DNA of 64,000 nt from positions 186,001 through 250,000 of the forward strand of contig JBIKJA010000002.1 of assembly GCA_044361315.1 (NCBI GenBank), given 5' to 3'. The translations under genes were made by a program, and so were the position numbers. This DNA comes from Crocinitomix sp044361315. Its GTDB lineage: Bacteria > Bacteroidota > Bacteroidia > Flavobacteriales_D > Crocinitomicaceae. How positions within the stretch are numbered: position 1 is the first letter of the stretch; every line of letters begins with the position of its first letter. Positions 34,122-43,313 of the stretch are shown piece after piece. Below the pieces are notes generated by a model that did no database searches, had not been told where the DNA came from, and was given only the letters and a program-made list of their open reading frames with translations.

Positions 34122-35735
34122 ATGATAGACTACGGAATGAAAAACAGTGCAGAAATACAAAAAAGAAAAACCTTTGCCATCATCTCTCACCCCGATGCTG
34201 GTAAAACAACCTTGACGGAAAAATTGCTTTTATTTGGAGGAGCCATCCAAACAGCGGGCGCCGTTAAAAACAATAAAATCAAAAAAACCGCGACCTCGGA
34301 TTTCATGGAGATTGAAAAACAACGTGGAATTTCCGTTGCAACCTCCGTGATGGCATTTGAATACGACGGAAAACAAATTAATATTTTGGACACTCCCGGT
34401 CACAAAGATTTTGCCGAAGATACGTACCGCACATTGACCGCCGTGGACAGCGTTATTTTAATTATTGACTGCGCCAACGGGGTCGAGGAACAAACAAAAA
34501 GACTCATGGAAGTGTGTCGGATGCGAAACACCCCAGTAATTATTTTCATCAATAAAATGGACCGCGAAGGACGTGACCCGTTTGATTTGTTGGACGAATT
34601 AGAATCGATCTTAAAAATAAAAGTACGCCCTTTGTCATGGCCAATTGGAATTGGTGGGACATTTCAAGGAGTTTATAATATTTTCAGAAAAGAATTAAAC
34701 CTCTTTGCTGCCAATAAAACCAAAATTTCAGCGGACATCATTTCAATTGAAGATGTGAACAGCAGCGAAGTAGATGAAGTAATTGGAAAACGACCAGCCG
34801 AAACCTTGCGAGAAGAATTAGATTTGGTAGACGGAGTTTACAATCCGTTTACCCGCCAATCATATTTATCGGGCGAAGTTGCCCCAGTTTTTTTTGGCAG
34901 CGCGATCAATAATTTTGGGGTAAAAGAACTCCTCGAAGCCTTTTTAGAAATTTCTCCTTCCCCAATTGGTCGGGATACCAACGACGGATTTATTGAACCC
35001 GGAAATCCAGATTTTAGTGGGTTTATTTTTAAAATTCACGCCAACTTGGATCCAAAACACCGCGATCGAATTGCATTCTTACGGATTGTTTCTGGGAAAT
35101 TTGAACGAAATAAATTCTACAATCACGTTCGGTTAGACAAAAAATTAAAATTTTCGAATCCAACCTCTTTTATGGCGCAAGATAAAAGTGTCATTGACGA
35201 AGCTTATCCCGGCGATGTGATTGGTTTATACGATACTGGAAGTTTTAAAATTGGAGACACCCTTACCGAAGGCGCGCTGTTTTCATACAAAGGAATTCCA
35301 AGTTTTTCGCCTGAAATTTTTATGGAATTGGAAAATAAAGATCCAATGAAATCGAAACAATTGGAAAAAGGAATTCAACAATTAACAGACGAAGGCGTTG
35401 CGCAGTTATTTATTCAACAGCCGGGAAACCGAAAAATTGTTGGAACTGTGGGCCAATTGCAATTTGAGGTTATTGCTTATCGTTTAGAAAATGAATATGG
35501 TGCTAAATGTGCTTTCGTGCCAAAACGTTATTTTAAAGCCTGCTGGATGACCACTGACCAAACAGCTAAAATGGATCAATTTATTCGTGCAAAATCACAG
35601 TACATTGCCAAAGACAAGGACAATAATTATGTGTTTTTAGCGGAAACGCCTTTCTTACTCCAAATGGCGCAAAACGATTATCCTGAAATTAAATTCCACT
35701 TCACCTCCGACTTTAAAGTGGGGCAAGAATCTTAA
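34122..35735 (+). CDS. prfC: Peptide chain release factor 3
   Basis: 537 residues; an in-frame ATG at 34137 is also a plausible start. GTPase that recycles RF1/RF2 from the ribosome. G1 is SHPDAGKTTLTEKLL and the switch I region DFMEIEKQRGISVATSVM. G3 is DTPGHKDFAEDTYR and G4 NKMDREGRDP. Domain III includes EVIAYRLENEYGAKC, typical of RF3 rather than EF-G. Full family length. acpH follows 10 bases downstream. Confidence 0.97.
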   Translation: MIDYGMKNSAEIQKRKTFAIISHPDAGKTTLTEKLLLFGGAIQTAGAVKNNKIKKTATSDFMEIEKQRGISVATSVMAFEYDGKQINILDTPGHKDFAEDTYRTLTAVDSVILIIDCANGVEEQTKRLMEVCRMRNTPVIIFINKMDREGRDPFDLLDELESILKIKVRPLSWPIGIGGTFQGVYNIFRKELNLFAANKTKISADIISIEDVNSSEVDEVIGKRPAETLREELDLVDGVYNPFTRQSYLSGEVAPVFFGSAINNFGVKELLEAFLEISPSPIGRDTNDGFIEPGNPDFSGFIFKIHANLDPKHRDRIAFLRIVSGKFERNKFYNHVRLDKKLKFSNPTSFMAQDKSVIDEAYPGDVIGLYDTGSFKIGDTLTEGALFSYKGIPSFSPEIFMELENKDPMKSKQLEKGIQQLTDEGVAQLFIQQPGNRKIVGTVGQLQFEVIAYRLENEYGAKCAFVPKRYFKACWMTTDQTAKMDQFIRAKSQYIAKDKDNNYVFLAETPFLLQMAQNDYPEIKFHFTSDFKVGQES

Positions 35736-35745
35736 AATTAAAGCG

Positions 35746-36345
35746 TTGAATTTCGTCGGACACGCCTATATCGCCAAAAATCATCCCCACCTAATTGCTG
35801 GAAATTTTGCCGGCGATTCGTACAAAGGAAATTTGGAAAATTTTAGCCATTTGCCCGATCATATTTTAAAAGGAATTGAATTACACCGATATATTGATAA
35901 TTATACCGACAGTTCGAGTCATATAAAATCAGTAGGGAAAATCTTTCAAAACGAAGGAATTTCAAAAGTTGCTTATATTGCGAGCGACATAATCTTGGAT
36001 CATTTTGTCACCAAAAATTGGGCAAACTTTTCCAACGAAAAATACGCGGATTTTGTCCAAACAATTTACCACCATACCGACAAAAATTTGATGCATTTAG
36101 AAGAAGATTTTTGTTTTATGTTTGAACGACTCAAGGAACAGAAATGGCTATTTCAGTACCATACCGAAGAAGGCATCGATATAATTCTCTGGCAATTTTC
36201 TCGGCGACTAAATTTTGAAAATGATTTAACCAAAAGTATGCTTGTTTATCAGGCAAATAAGACCGAAATCGATTTCCACTTTTCCAACTTCATGACCGCC
36301 ATTGTTGAAAACTCTCAAACCTTTATCGCCAATAAGTTGATCTAA
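35746..36345 (+). CDS. acpH: Acyl carrier protein phosphodiesterase
   Basis: 199 residues starting with a TTG codon (MNFVGHAYIA), which matches the family N-terminus MNFLAHAYL well and decides the start. The enzyme removes the 4'-phosphopantetheine arm from ACP. Metal-binding HD-type residues are in GNFAGDSYKG, ELHRYIDNYTDSS and SDIILDHFVTKNW. It follows prfC by 10 bases and is likely co-transcribed. Confidence 0.9.
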   Translation: MNFVGHAYIAKNHPHLIAGNFAGDSYKGNLENFSHLPDHILKGIELHRYIDNYTDSSSHIKSVGKIFQNEGISKVAYIASDIILDHFVTKNWANFSNEKYADFVQTIYHHTDKNLMHLEEDFCFMFERLKEQKWLFQYHTEEGIDIILWQFSRRLNFENDLTKSMLVYQANKTEIDFHFSNFMTAIVENSQTFIANKLI

Positions 36346-36422
36346 ATTTGTAGATTGGCAGTTAGTAAACACTGTTTTTGGCATTTTTTTTGCCTAAATC
36401 GGAGAAAAAAGTTGAACAAGGA

Positions 36423-37853
36423 ATGATCCTAAAAATAACACGTCTAATTTTAATTTGTCTCCTTTTTATAGGTTGCGCAAAAGAAAATACAGCCGAAAAA
36501 AATCAAACAGTCATTCGTGATTGGGATCAAATTCAAAAAGACAGCACCCTCACCATCCTTGCCGAAAACAGTCCTGCCTCCTATTTTGTGTATAAAGGTA
36601 AAAATATGGGGTACGAATATGACCTCATTAAAGAATTCGCCGACGATCATCACCTCCGTTTAAAAGTCACCATGGTGAATAATTTGGATGATATGATTCA
36701 TTATTTAGACAGCGGAGTTGGCGATATAATTGCGTGTAATTTAAGTATGACTGAAGAACGGAAAGAACTCTTAAGTTTCACTAATCCTCACCTTTACACC
36801 TATCAAGTTTTAGTTCAAAGAAAACCAGCCAATTATAAAAAATTGAGTAAACAGGCCTTGCAAGATTCGCTGATTTCTGACGTGTCAGGGCTCCAAAATA
36901 AAACAATTCATGTTTGGAAAAATTCGACCTATTACACCCAATTAATGAAACTGAACACCATATTTGGGCTTAACATGAACATTATTGGAACCGAAGGCGA
37001 TTTGGTTTCGGGCGAATTAATCAGGATGGTGAGCGAAGGCGAAATCGACTATACCGTTACCGAAGAAAATGTCGCGAAAATTGAACTAAAAAACTACGCC
37101 AATCTTGACATCAAAGTACACGTAAGCGATAAAGATTCAATTGGATTTGGTTTGCGCAAAACCTCACCAGAACTTAAGAAAAAGTTTGATGCCTGGCTCA
37201 AAGCAAAAGAAAATGAATCCACCATTGCCGAGGTCAACCGCACTTATTTTGACAACAACCAAGTAACGAGCAAAGCTACTAAACCATTCTCATCCGTCAG
37301 CGGCGATGAAATTTCTCAATACGACGCTATTATTAAAAGAGAAAGTGAAAAAATGGGCTGGGATTGGCGCTTAGTGTCGGCCATTATTTACCAAGAATCT
37401 AAATTTGAAACCTATAAAAAATCGTGGGCAGGTGCTTTTGGAATTTTTCAGTTTATGCCTGCAACCGCTCGTGCGTATGGTATTACACCCGAATCTTCTG
37501 CCGAAGATCAAATTATTGCTGGGGTTAAAAAACTGAGCAAAAATTACCAAATCTGGCTCAAAGTAATTCCTGACACCACCGAAAGCATCAAATTTACCCT
37601 CGCCTCTTTTAATGCCGGTCGCCCACACGTGGACGATGCGCGTGCCTTGTGCGTGAAACATAAATTAAATCCCGCCGTTTGGACGGGTAATGTGGACAGT
37701 ATGCTCACCAACCTTTACAAACCTACGTATTATCAAGATCCTGTGGTAAAATACGGTTACTGTCGCGGGGCAGAAACCCATAAGTTTGTCATCGAAGTTT
37801 TGCAGCGATTCGAAGAATATAAAGCAGCTTTTCCAGATAAGCCAAAAGAATAA
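36423..37853 (+). CDS. mltF: Membrane-bound lytic transglycosylase MltF-like
   Basis: 476 residues from the ATG at 36423. Lipoprotein with lipobox LFIGC (ILICLLFIGCAKEN). The N-terminal periplasmic solute-binding-like domain (about 50-290) contains GKNMGYEYDLIKEFADDHHL, followed by VGDIIACNLSMTEERK. The C-terminal SLT domain (about 310-460) has the catalytic Glu in SAIIYQESKFE, plus GAFGIFQFMPATARAYGI and LASFNAGRPHVDDARAL. It cleaves glycan strands to 1,6-anhydro ends. The gene is followed directly by copy C of the two-hairpin repeat. Confidence 0.93.
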   Translation: MILKITRLILICLLFIGCAKENTAEKNQTVIRDWDQIQKDSTLTILAENSPASYFVYKGKNMGYEYDLIKEFADDHHLRLKVTMVNNLDDMIHYLDSGVGDIIACNLSMTEERKELLSFTNPHLYTYQVLVQRKPANYKKLSKQALQDSLISDVSGLQNKTIHVWKNSTYYTQLMKLNTIFGLNMNIIGTEGDLVSGELIRMVSEGEIDYTVTEENVAKIELKNYANLDIKVHVSDKDSIGFGLRKTSPELKKKFDAWLKAKENESTIAEVNRTYFDNNQVTSKATKPFSSVSGDEISQYDAIIKRESEKMGWDWRLVSAIIYQESKFETYKKSWAGAFGIFQFMPATARAYGITPESSAEDQIIAGVKKLSKNYQIWLKVIPDTTESIKFTLASFNAGRPHVDDARALCVKHKLNPAVWTGNVDSMLTNLYKPTYYQDPVVKYGYCRGAETHKFVIEVLQRFEEYKAAFPDKPKE

Positions 37854-37964
37854 TTTTTTTTTGGGCACAACCCCGACATCCCGACTGAAACGTCGGGATG
37901 TCGGGGTCGGGCTTTTGTTCCAATCTTTTCTGCCCGCCCTAAAACGGTCAATCAGAAAAGGATT
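37854..37964 (+). repeat. Dispersed two-hairpin element, copy C
   Basis: It starts at the base after the mltF stop. A T-run and GGGC are followed by hairpin 1, a perfect 16-bp stem (37870-37885 with 37892-37907, arm ACCCCGACATCCCGAC, loop TGAAAC), and the core GGGTCGGGCTTTTG. Hairpin 2 is AATCTTTTCTG (37922-37932) with CAGAAAAGGATT (37953-37964), paired with one bulged base. Confidence 0.75.
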
Positions 37965-38183
37965 TCCTCGACAAATGAGCATAGCGAATTCATGAGAACC
38001 AAATAAATTATTTTCGGACTAATCCCTTGTGCGAATGCTAGGTTCAATGGCAATGGTAAGTCCTTGGAATCATCAGTAAAAGTATATTGTTGATTTTAGG
38101 GTAGAGAATATTTTAGAGGGTACAAAATGAGTTGGATTTTTGGTTGACAAAAATGGACCGAGGTTCAATTAGTCAAACATAGC
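37965..38183. other. Intergenic stretch without recognised features
   Basis: AT-rich DNA between the repeat and the convergent frameshifted lipoprotein gene. No gene, clear hairpin terminator or promoter was seen. Confidence 0.4.
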
Positions 38184-38700
38184 TTAATAAGCAAAATCGA
38201 ATCGCCCTTCCGTTATTTTTAAGGTTTTATAATAACATTCTGGATTCACTAGTTCCATTTCAAAGGTGCCAGCAATAATATTTTTGGTAGGGTTTAAATA
38301 CGTGATTACAATCGTTCCTAAATTTGATAAATCATGATAATAAGTACATTTTGACCCAGAAAAATCTTGATAGCCTCTAAATCCATCATTTATAGCGTAC
38401 ATTTTATATGTACCTTGACCATTCAATGCATAAGCACGAATCATCAGGTCCAGTTTCTTGAGCGCCTTGAATTGTTAAATAATTTGTTTCTTCATCAAAC
38501 ATAGCACTCACCGCCATAGGCCCACCAATTGTGAAACGTACTTTTGCTACAAAAGGGCTGCCATCAATGTAGCAACCAAAGGTGTTTTTACCTTCTTCGG
38601 TAGCTGGAGGCAAATCGGTGTTTATAGGTGCATCTTTATTGCATGAAACTATGGCTGCGACCATAAAAAACAATATCCCACTCACCAAAATTCCTTTCAT
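38184..38700 (-). pseudogene. DUF6252-like lipoprotein gene with a frameshift
   Basis: Two overlapping frames make one protein. The N-terminal part has a lipoprotein signal (MKGILVSGILFFMVAAIVSC) and NTFGCYIDGSPFVAKV, ending NYLTIQGAQETGPDD before running into SCLCIEW and a stop. The next frame resumes as MIRAYALNGQGTYKMYAIN and ends with GTIVITYLNPTKNIIAGTFE and ITEGRFDFAY, the usual DUF6252 C-terminus. The switch needs one extra base (or two missing) around the GATGAT at 38436-38450. Either a real pseudogene or a sequencing error. When intact it would be an outer-membrane-anchored lipoprotein of unknown function. Confidence 0.7.
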
Positions 38701-38895
38701 AAACCTGTGCATAAAATGGAAATATAAGCAATTTTGAATTGACTTGTCATAATTGGACCAAAATTCAAATCGCGTTAAGGATAGGAGAATTGTTGGAGCT
38801 CATTTTTGTGTCCAATTTATTGGGCATAAAAATAGCGACTTCGGATAGCCTTTAAAAACGCCCAAAAAAAATTAACTCAAAATCTGCATAAGCGA

Positions 38896-39234
38896 TTAAC
38901 AACAATTTCTTTTAGGCCGATGGGTAAATAATTTAGTATTCATTTTTTGCGTGATGTCAAAAAAACGTTCCAATTTATTCCATTCGAGGGTGTAAATAGA
39001 TTGAGTGCCATCTAATTTTCGGCAAATTAACCCAACGTCAAGTAATTCGGCCAAATGCCGCGAAACCGTTGCTTGCGAAAGTGGCAGGGCAAACACCAAT
39101 TCTTTACAGGTTCTGTTTTTGTGCACGGCAAGTTCGTTTATGAGCTGCACCCTTGCAGGATGCGACAAACTTTTACAAAATTCTGCCATTTCTTGCACCG
39201 AATTTCCAAACTCTTCTACCTTACTTACTGCCAT
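38896..39234 (-). CDS. ArsR family transcriptional regulator with C-terminal Cys-Cys
   Basis: 112 residues. The winged helix-turn-helix spans about 10-95: AEFCKSLSHPARVQLINELA, then LPLSQATVSRHLAELLDVGL and a wing with DGTQSIYTL. The tail ends in KRNCC. Together with Cys15-like FCKSL and RTCKEL, these Cys residues could sense a thiophilic metal(loid) or redox state, as in some ArsR proteins. That is inference. The gene is divergent from the Oar-like receptor 113 bases away and probably controls itself or that receptor. Confidence 0.85.
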   Translation of the reverse strand: MAVSKVEEFGNSVQEMAEFCKSLSHPARVQLINELAVHKNRTCKELVFALPLSQATVSRHLAELLDVGLICRKLDGTQSIYTLEWNKLERFFDITQKMNTKLFTHRPKRNCC

Positions 39235-39347
39235 AATCATTCTATTTATACGATGACAAGATATAAAAAATTTGTAAGTAAATAAATTACTTTGCGACTT
39301 TTGTATGAAATTGAATTTAAATTATATCAATCGCATAAACAGGATAA

Positions 39348-42300
39348 ATGATTAGAAAAGCTACCCTAAATTTATTAATGGTTTTAACATTTACCTTGAC
39401 TTGGCACCATGCCCACAGCCAAGAAACCACAGGAACATTAAAAGGAATTGTGTATAATCAAGAAAATGTGATTTTACCTTTTGCGAAAGTTAGTATCCAA
39501 CAAACATCCACGAGTGCTAACTACACAACCCTAGCGGATGAAACGGGGTATTTTGTATTTAATCAATTGTCGCCAGATGATTCGTACCGCCTTAAAATTA
39601 CAGCGGTTGGGTATGAAGACTATATAGAAGAAAATGTGGTGATTCGTTTAGGACAAACCACCGAACGCACGATCAACGTAAAACCAAGTTCAGAATCAAT
39701 CGAATTAAACGAGGTTGTTATCACTATCGATCCAACGATCAAAAAAAATGGAAATGAAACAACCATTACTTCGCATATACTAACCTCTGTGCCAATACTT
39801 AACAGAAGTTTAACCGATGTAACCCGTGTTTTGCCTGAAGCTAATTTAAATTCGTTTGGTGGTGGAAATTACCGTTTTAATAATTTAAGCATTGACGGGA
39901 GCGCAACCAACGATGTTTTTGGTTTTCAAGAACCATCTAGTGGTGCGGGAGGCGCAGTGGCATCGGGCACGCCAGGAGGCTTAGCGGGAACGCAACCGAT
40001 TGGTTTTGGTGCAATTAGCGATATTTCGGTAAAAATAGCTCCGTTTGATGTGACTTTTGGGAATTTTACTGGTGCAAGTATTAACGCTGTCACCAAAAGT
40101 GGCACCAATAAATTTGAAGGAAATATTTACGGCTTCGGAAAAAGTGATTTGTTATTAGGGCGATTTGCAGGAGGAGTTTTACAACCGTCTTCTGAATTAA
40201 TTGACATTCAATCAGGTCTGAGTTTTGGTGGTCCTATTATAAAAGATAAACTCTTTTTTTATTCCAATATCGAATTTACTTACCGCAATGAACCCTTGCT
40301 GTATATGCCTGGGAGCGAAGGTTCAGAAATTCCTTTAGAATTGGTCAACCAAATTCGTGATACCTTAATAGCGAGGTACAATTACGACCCAGGGGCAGTG
40401 GTTCCCGCTTCTCTTCAACGACAAAACACTAAACTTTTTTTTAAACTCGATTATTTCATCAACGAAAACCACAAACTTTCTGTTCGAAATAATTTTGTAT
40501 CAGGTTCTTCTCAAAATTTAGAATGGACACCTAATTTTTTTAATTTCAGCAAACAAGGCTACACGCATAATTCAAGAAACAATAGTGTAGTAGCTGAATT
40601 AAAAAGTAATTTTAAAGGCAAATATTATAACAAGCTTAACCTTTCCTACAGTAAAATCCACGATTCGCGCGAATTTGATGGAAGTCCTTTTCCTCATTTG
40701 GAAATTTCTTACAACGCAGCAAATACCATTTTTGCAGGTACTTATCGCGAAGCATCCATTTATGGTTTAGATGTAAACACTTATCAATTAACGGATAACC
40801 TGGTGTATTACCGAAAACAACACACCTTAACCTTTGGAGGATCGTTAGAATTTAATCAAATTGAATATCGCTTTTTATCTGCGTGGAATGGGCGTTGGCA
40901 ATACAGTTCACCAAGTAATTTTTTCGCAGATCTACCTAGCCGAATCCGAGGAGTTTATAATGTTGATAATAATGATTTTGACTATAATCGACAAACTCCA
41001 TCGGCAGAATATGCGGTGATGTTAGGCGGATTGTATGCCCAAGATGAAATCAGAATCAATCATCGCTTCACCATTACCGGAGGCGTTCGTGTGGATCTTC
41101 AATGGCATCCGGGAGATTTTCCTTTAAGCCAAGACCTTAAAAACACACCTGAATTTGCGCTCTATGAAAATAAAATCAACAGTAAACCACAAGTAAATCC
41201 GCGTTTTGGATTTAATTATCAACTCACAAAAAATAAAAAAATCATCCTCCGTGGCGGATCAGGACTTTTTACCGGACGGATACCTTTCCTTTGGTATGCT
41301 TATCCTCATTATATATCAGGAACACAATACAATAATATTGATGTAAAACCAACGGGTACAACCCCAATTACATCTGACCTTTCAGATTTGGCCAGTCTCC
41401 AACCAGGCTTGACAGAAATCAACTTAATCGACAACGGATTTAAATTACCGCGCGATTGGAAAAACAACCTTGCGGTCGAAATTAAACTCCCCGGAAAATT
41501 ATTGCTCACCTTAGAAGCTACGTATTCCAAAACATTAAATGGCTTGTTATTTCAATCCATTAATGGAATTGATTCGGTTTCAACATTCACCGGAGCTGAT
41601 AATCGACCGTATTTTTTAGCAAGTGGCGCAGCTGCTAAAATCAACGATCAGTTCACCAATGTTTTCTTGTTGACCAATACTTCAAAAGGATATCGATACA
41701 ACTTGACCATCAACCTTGCACGAAATGGCGAAAAATTGGTAAACTTTTTGGGCTATTCGTATGGCAAAAGCTTTGACCTCACAAGCAGTGTTCGAAATTC
41801 GCATGCGGCGAATTACGAATGGAATCAATCCATCGTCGCCAATGACCCTCGCCTTTCTTACTCGAATTTCGACTTAAGACATAAAATCATTTCGTATCAT
41901 TTTTACAATTTCAAACTTAAAAAATCATTATTAAAAGTCGGGTTTGTTTATAATGGTCGTTCAGGCAGCCCTTTTTCATTTATTTACGAAGGTGACATCA
42001 ACCGTGATGGATCGGCAAAAAATGATTTATTGTATGTGCCTAACACAGCCGCTGATATTCAATTTCAAGCGTATACTAATGCTAACGGCGAAATTGTCTC
42101 CGCGGAAACACAATGGACACAACTCGATCAGTACATTAGTAACAATGATTATTTAAACAGTAAAAGAGGCGATTATACCGAACGAAATGGCGCACGAACA
42201 CCTTGGAACCACCAAGTTGATTTGCGCTTAAGCTACGAACAGCCATTATTTAATGGAAAGAATAAACTCGAAATTACGTTTGATCTATTTAATGCGCCCA

Positions 42301-42497
42301 ACCTTGTAAACAAGAACTGGGGAAAACAACACTTTGTGCCAAACGTACAAAATGCTGGAGTTGGTTTAATCGATTTTGTGAAAATTGAAAATGGAAATCC
42401 TGTTTATCAATTCAAAAATCCAACGGGAACTCCTTGGCAAATCGATCCAATCAACTCACGTTGGCAGGGACAAATTGGCGTGATCTATCATTTCTAA
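39348..42497 (+). CDS. Oar-like TonB-dependent outer-membrane receptor
   Basis: 1049 residues. Signal peptide (about 1-24), carboxypeptidase-regulatory-like domain (about 28-115, GTLKGIVYNQENVILPFAKV), plug domain (VPILNRSLTDVTRVLPEANL, FNNLSIDGSATNDVFGF) and a long beta-barrel. The barrel has typical Oar segments (NAVTKSGTNKFEGNIYGFGK, LSFGGPIIKDKLFFYSNIEF). Oar-type receptors are large TonB-dependent channels; substrates are rarely known. An ArsR-family gene is divergently transcribed from its upstream region, so expression may respond to whatever that regulator senses. Confidence 0.92.
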   Translation: MIRKATLNLLMVLTFTLTWHHAHSQETTGTLKGIVYNQENVILPFAKVSIQQTSTSANYTTLADETGYFVFNQLSPDDSYRLKITAVGYEDYIEENVVIRLGQTTERTINVKPSSESIELNEVVITIDPTIKKNGNETTITSHILTSVPILNRSLTDVTRVLPEANLNSFGGGNYRFNNLSIDGSATNDVFGFQEPSSGAGGAVASGTPGGLAGTQPIGFGAISDISVKIAPFDVTFGNFTGASINAVTKSGTNKFEGNIYGFGKSDLLLGRFAGGVLQPSSELIDIQSGLSFGGPIIKDKLFFYSNIEFTYRNEPLLYMPGSEGSEIPLELVNQIRDTLIARYNYDPGAVVPASLQRQNTKLFFKLDYFINENHKLSVRNNFVSGSSQNLEWTPNFFNFSKQGYTHNSRNNSVVAELKSNFKGKYYNKLNLSYSKIHDSREFDGSPFPHLEISYNAANTIFAGTYREASIYGLDVNTYQLTDNLVYYRKQHTLTFGGSLEFNQIEYRFLSAWNGRWQYSSPSNFFADLPSRIRGVYNVDNNDFDYNRQTPSAEYAVMLGGLYAQDEIRINHRFTITGGVRVDLQWHPGDFPLSQDLKNTPEFALYENKINSKPQVNPRFGFNYQLTKNKKIILRGGSGLFTGRIPFLWYAYPHYISGTQYNNIDVKPTGTTPITSDLSDLASLQPGLTEINLIDNGFKLPRDWKNNLAVEIKLPGKLLLTLEATYSKTLNGLLFQSINGIDSVSTFTGADNRPYFLASGAAAKINDQFTNVFLLTNTSKGYRYNLTINLARNGEKLVNFLGYSYGKSFDLTSSVRNSHAANYEWNQSIVANDPRLSYSNFDLRHKIISYHFYNFKLKKSLLKVGFVYNGRSGSPFSFIYEGDINRDGSAKNDLLYVPNTAADIQFQAYTNANGEIVSAETQWTQLDQYISNNDYLNSKRGDYTERNGARTPWNHQVDLRLSYEQPLFNGKNKLEITFDLFNAPNLVNKNWGKQHFVPNVQNAGVGLIDFVKIENGNPVYQFKNPTGTPWQIDPINSRWQGQIGVIYHF

Positions 42498-42624
42498 ATA
42501 GACCATTTTTGTAAACTTATCCATCAAAACAACTCGAAGCATTGGGAATTGAGTTAAATTTACAAGAAATTCAGTGATTGAGAATTAAATTAAGTGCAAT
42601 TAACAGTTTGGTAAAAAAAATTAC

Positions 42625-42632
42625 TATCTTTG
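42625..42632 (+). promoter_or_regulatory. -7 element for the rpsP operon
   Basis: TATCTTTG is a perfect TAnnTTTG. TTTG at 42607-42610 could be the -33 element with a short 14-base spacing. The leader to the rpsP ATG is about 60 bases. Confidence 0.6.
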
Positions 42633-42698
42633 CGCTCCCTTTTTGGGATAAAAAATCATTATTAACGGAAGTTTCGTACTTCAAAGTATAATTAAAAA

Positions 42699-43274
42699 AT
42701 GGCAACACGAATTAGATTGCAAAGACACGGTAAAAAACAACATGCTTTTTATCATTTAGTAACGGCAGACTCAAAATCAAGAAGAGATGGTCGTTTCATT
42801 GAAAAAATTGGAACTTATAATCCAAACACCAACCCTGCAACCATCGAAATTGATTTCGAACGTGCATTACATTGGGTAAAAACAGGAGCTGAACCTTCAG
42901 ATACTGCAAAAGCAATTCTTTCTTATACAGGAGTTTTGTTAAAAAACCATTTAGATAAAGGGGTAGCAAAAGGAGCATTGACTGCAGATGCAGCTCAAGC
43001 AAAATTTGATGCTTGGAAAGCAGATAAAGATTCTAAAATCACTGGAAAATCAGATTCATTATCTAAAGCAGCAGAAGCTAGCAAAGCAGCAAAATTATTA
43101 GCTGAAAAAGCAGCAAATGAGGCAAAAGCAGCTGAATTATTGGCAAAAAACACACCTGCTGTTGAAGAGGTTGTAGAAGATGTTGTAGCAGAGGTTGTAG
43201 AAGAAGTAGCCGAAGAAGCAAGTGAAGAAACGACCGCAGAAGCAACGGAGGAAACTCCGGAAGCCGAAGCTTAA
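42699..43274 (+). CDS. rpsP: 30S ribosomal protein S16 with long Ala/Glu-rich tail
   Basis: 191 residues. The S16 core occupies about the first 80 (MATRIRLQRHGKKQHAFYHL, DGRFIEKIGTYNPN, GAEPSDTAKAILSYTGVLL). About 110 further residues follow: a charged Ala/Lys helix (EASKAAKLLAEKAANEAKAA) and a very acidic Glu/Val/Ala tail ending EATEETPEAEA. Flavobacterial S16 proteins often carry such extensions, but E. coli S16 is only 82 residues. The rimM gene follows 39 bases downstream. Confidence 0.96.
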   Translation: MATRIRLQRHGKKQHAFYHLVTADSKSRRDGRFIEKIGTYNPNTNPATIEIDFERALHWVKTGAEPSDTAKAILSYTGVLLKNHLDKGVAKGALTADAAQAKFDAWKADKDSKITGKSDSLSKAAEASKAAKLLAEKAANEAKAAELLAKNTPAVEEVVEDVVAEVVEEVAEEASEETTAEATEETPEAEA

Positions 43275-43313
43275 TATTCGCCTCACTCGCAAGTGTGACG
43301 TGCAAAAAAACAA

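Noticed and set aside
37665..37995. Several overlapping short frames on both strands across the mltF end and the repeat
   Set aside because: They are created by the GC-rich inverted repeat and by shadows of mltF; none has a start context or family resemblance.
38184..38712. Two separate small genes
   Set aside because: The halves match one lipoprotein family in order and overlap by about 40 bases, so one frameshifted gene is the better reading.
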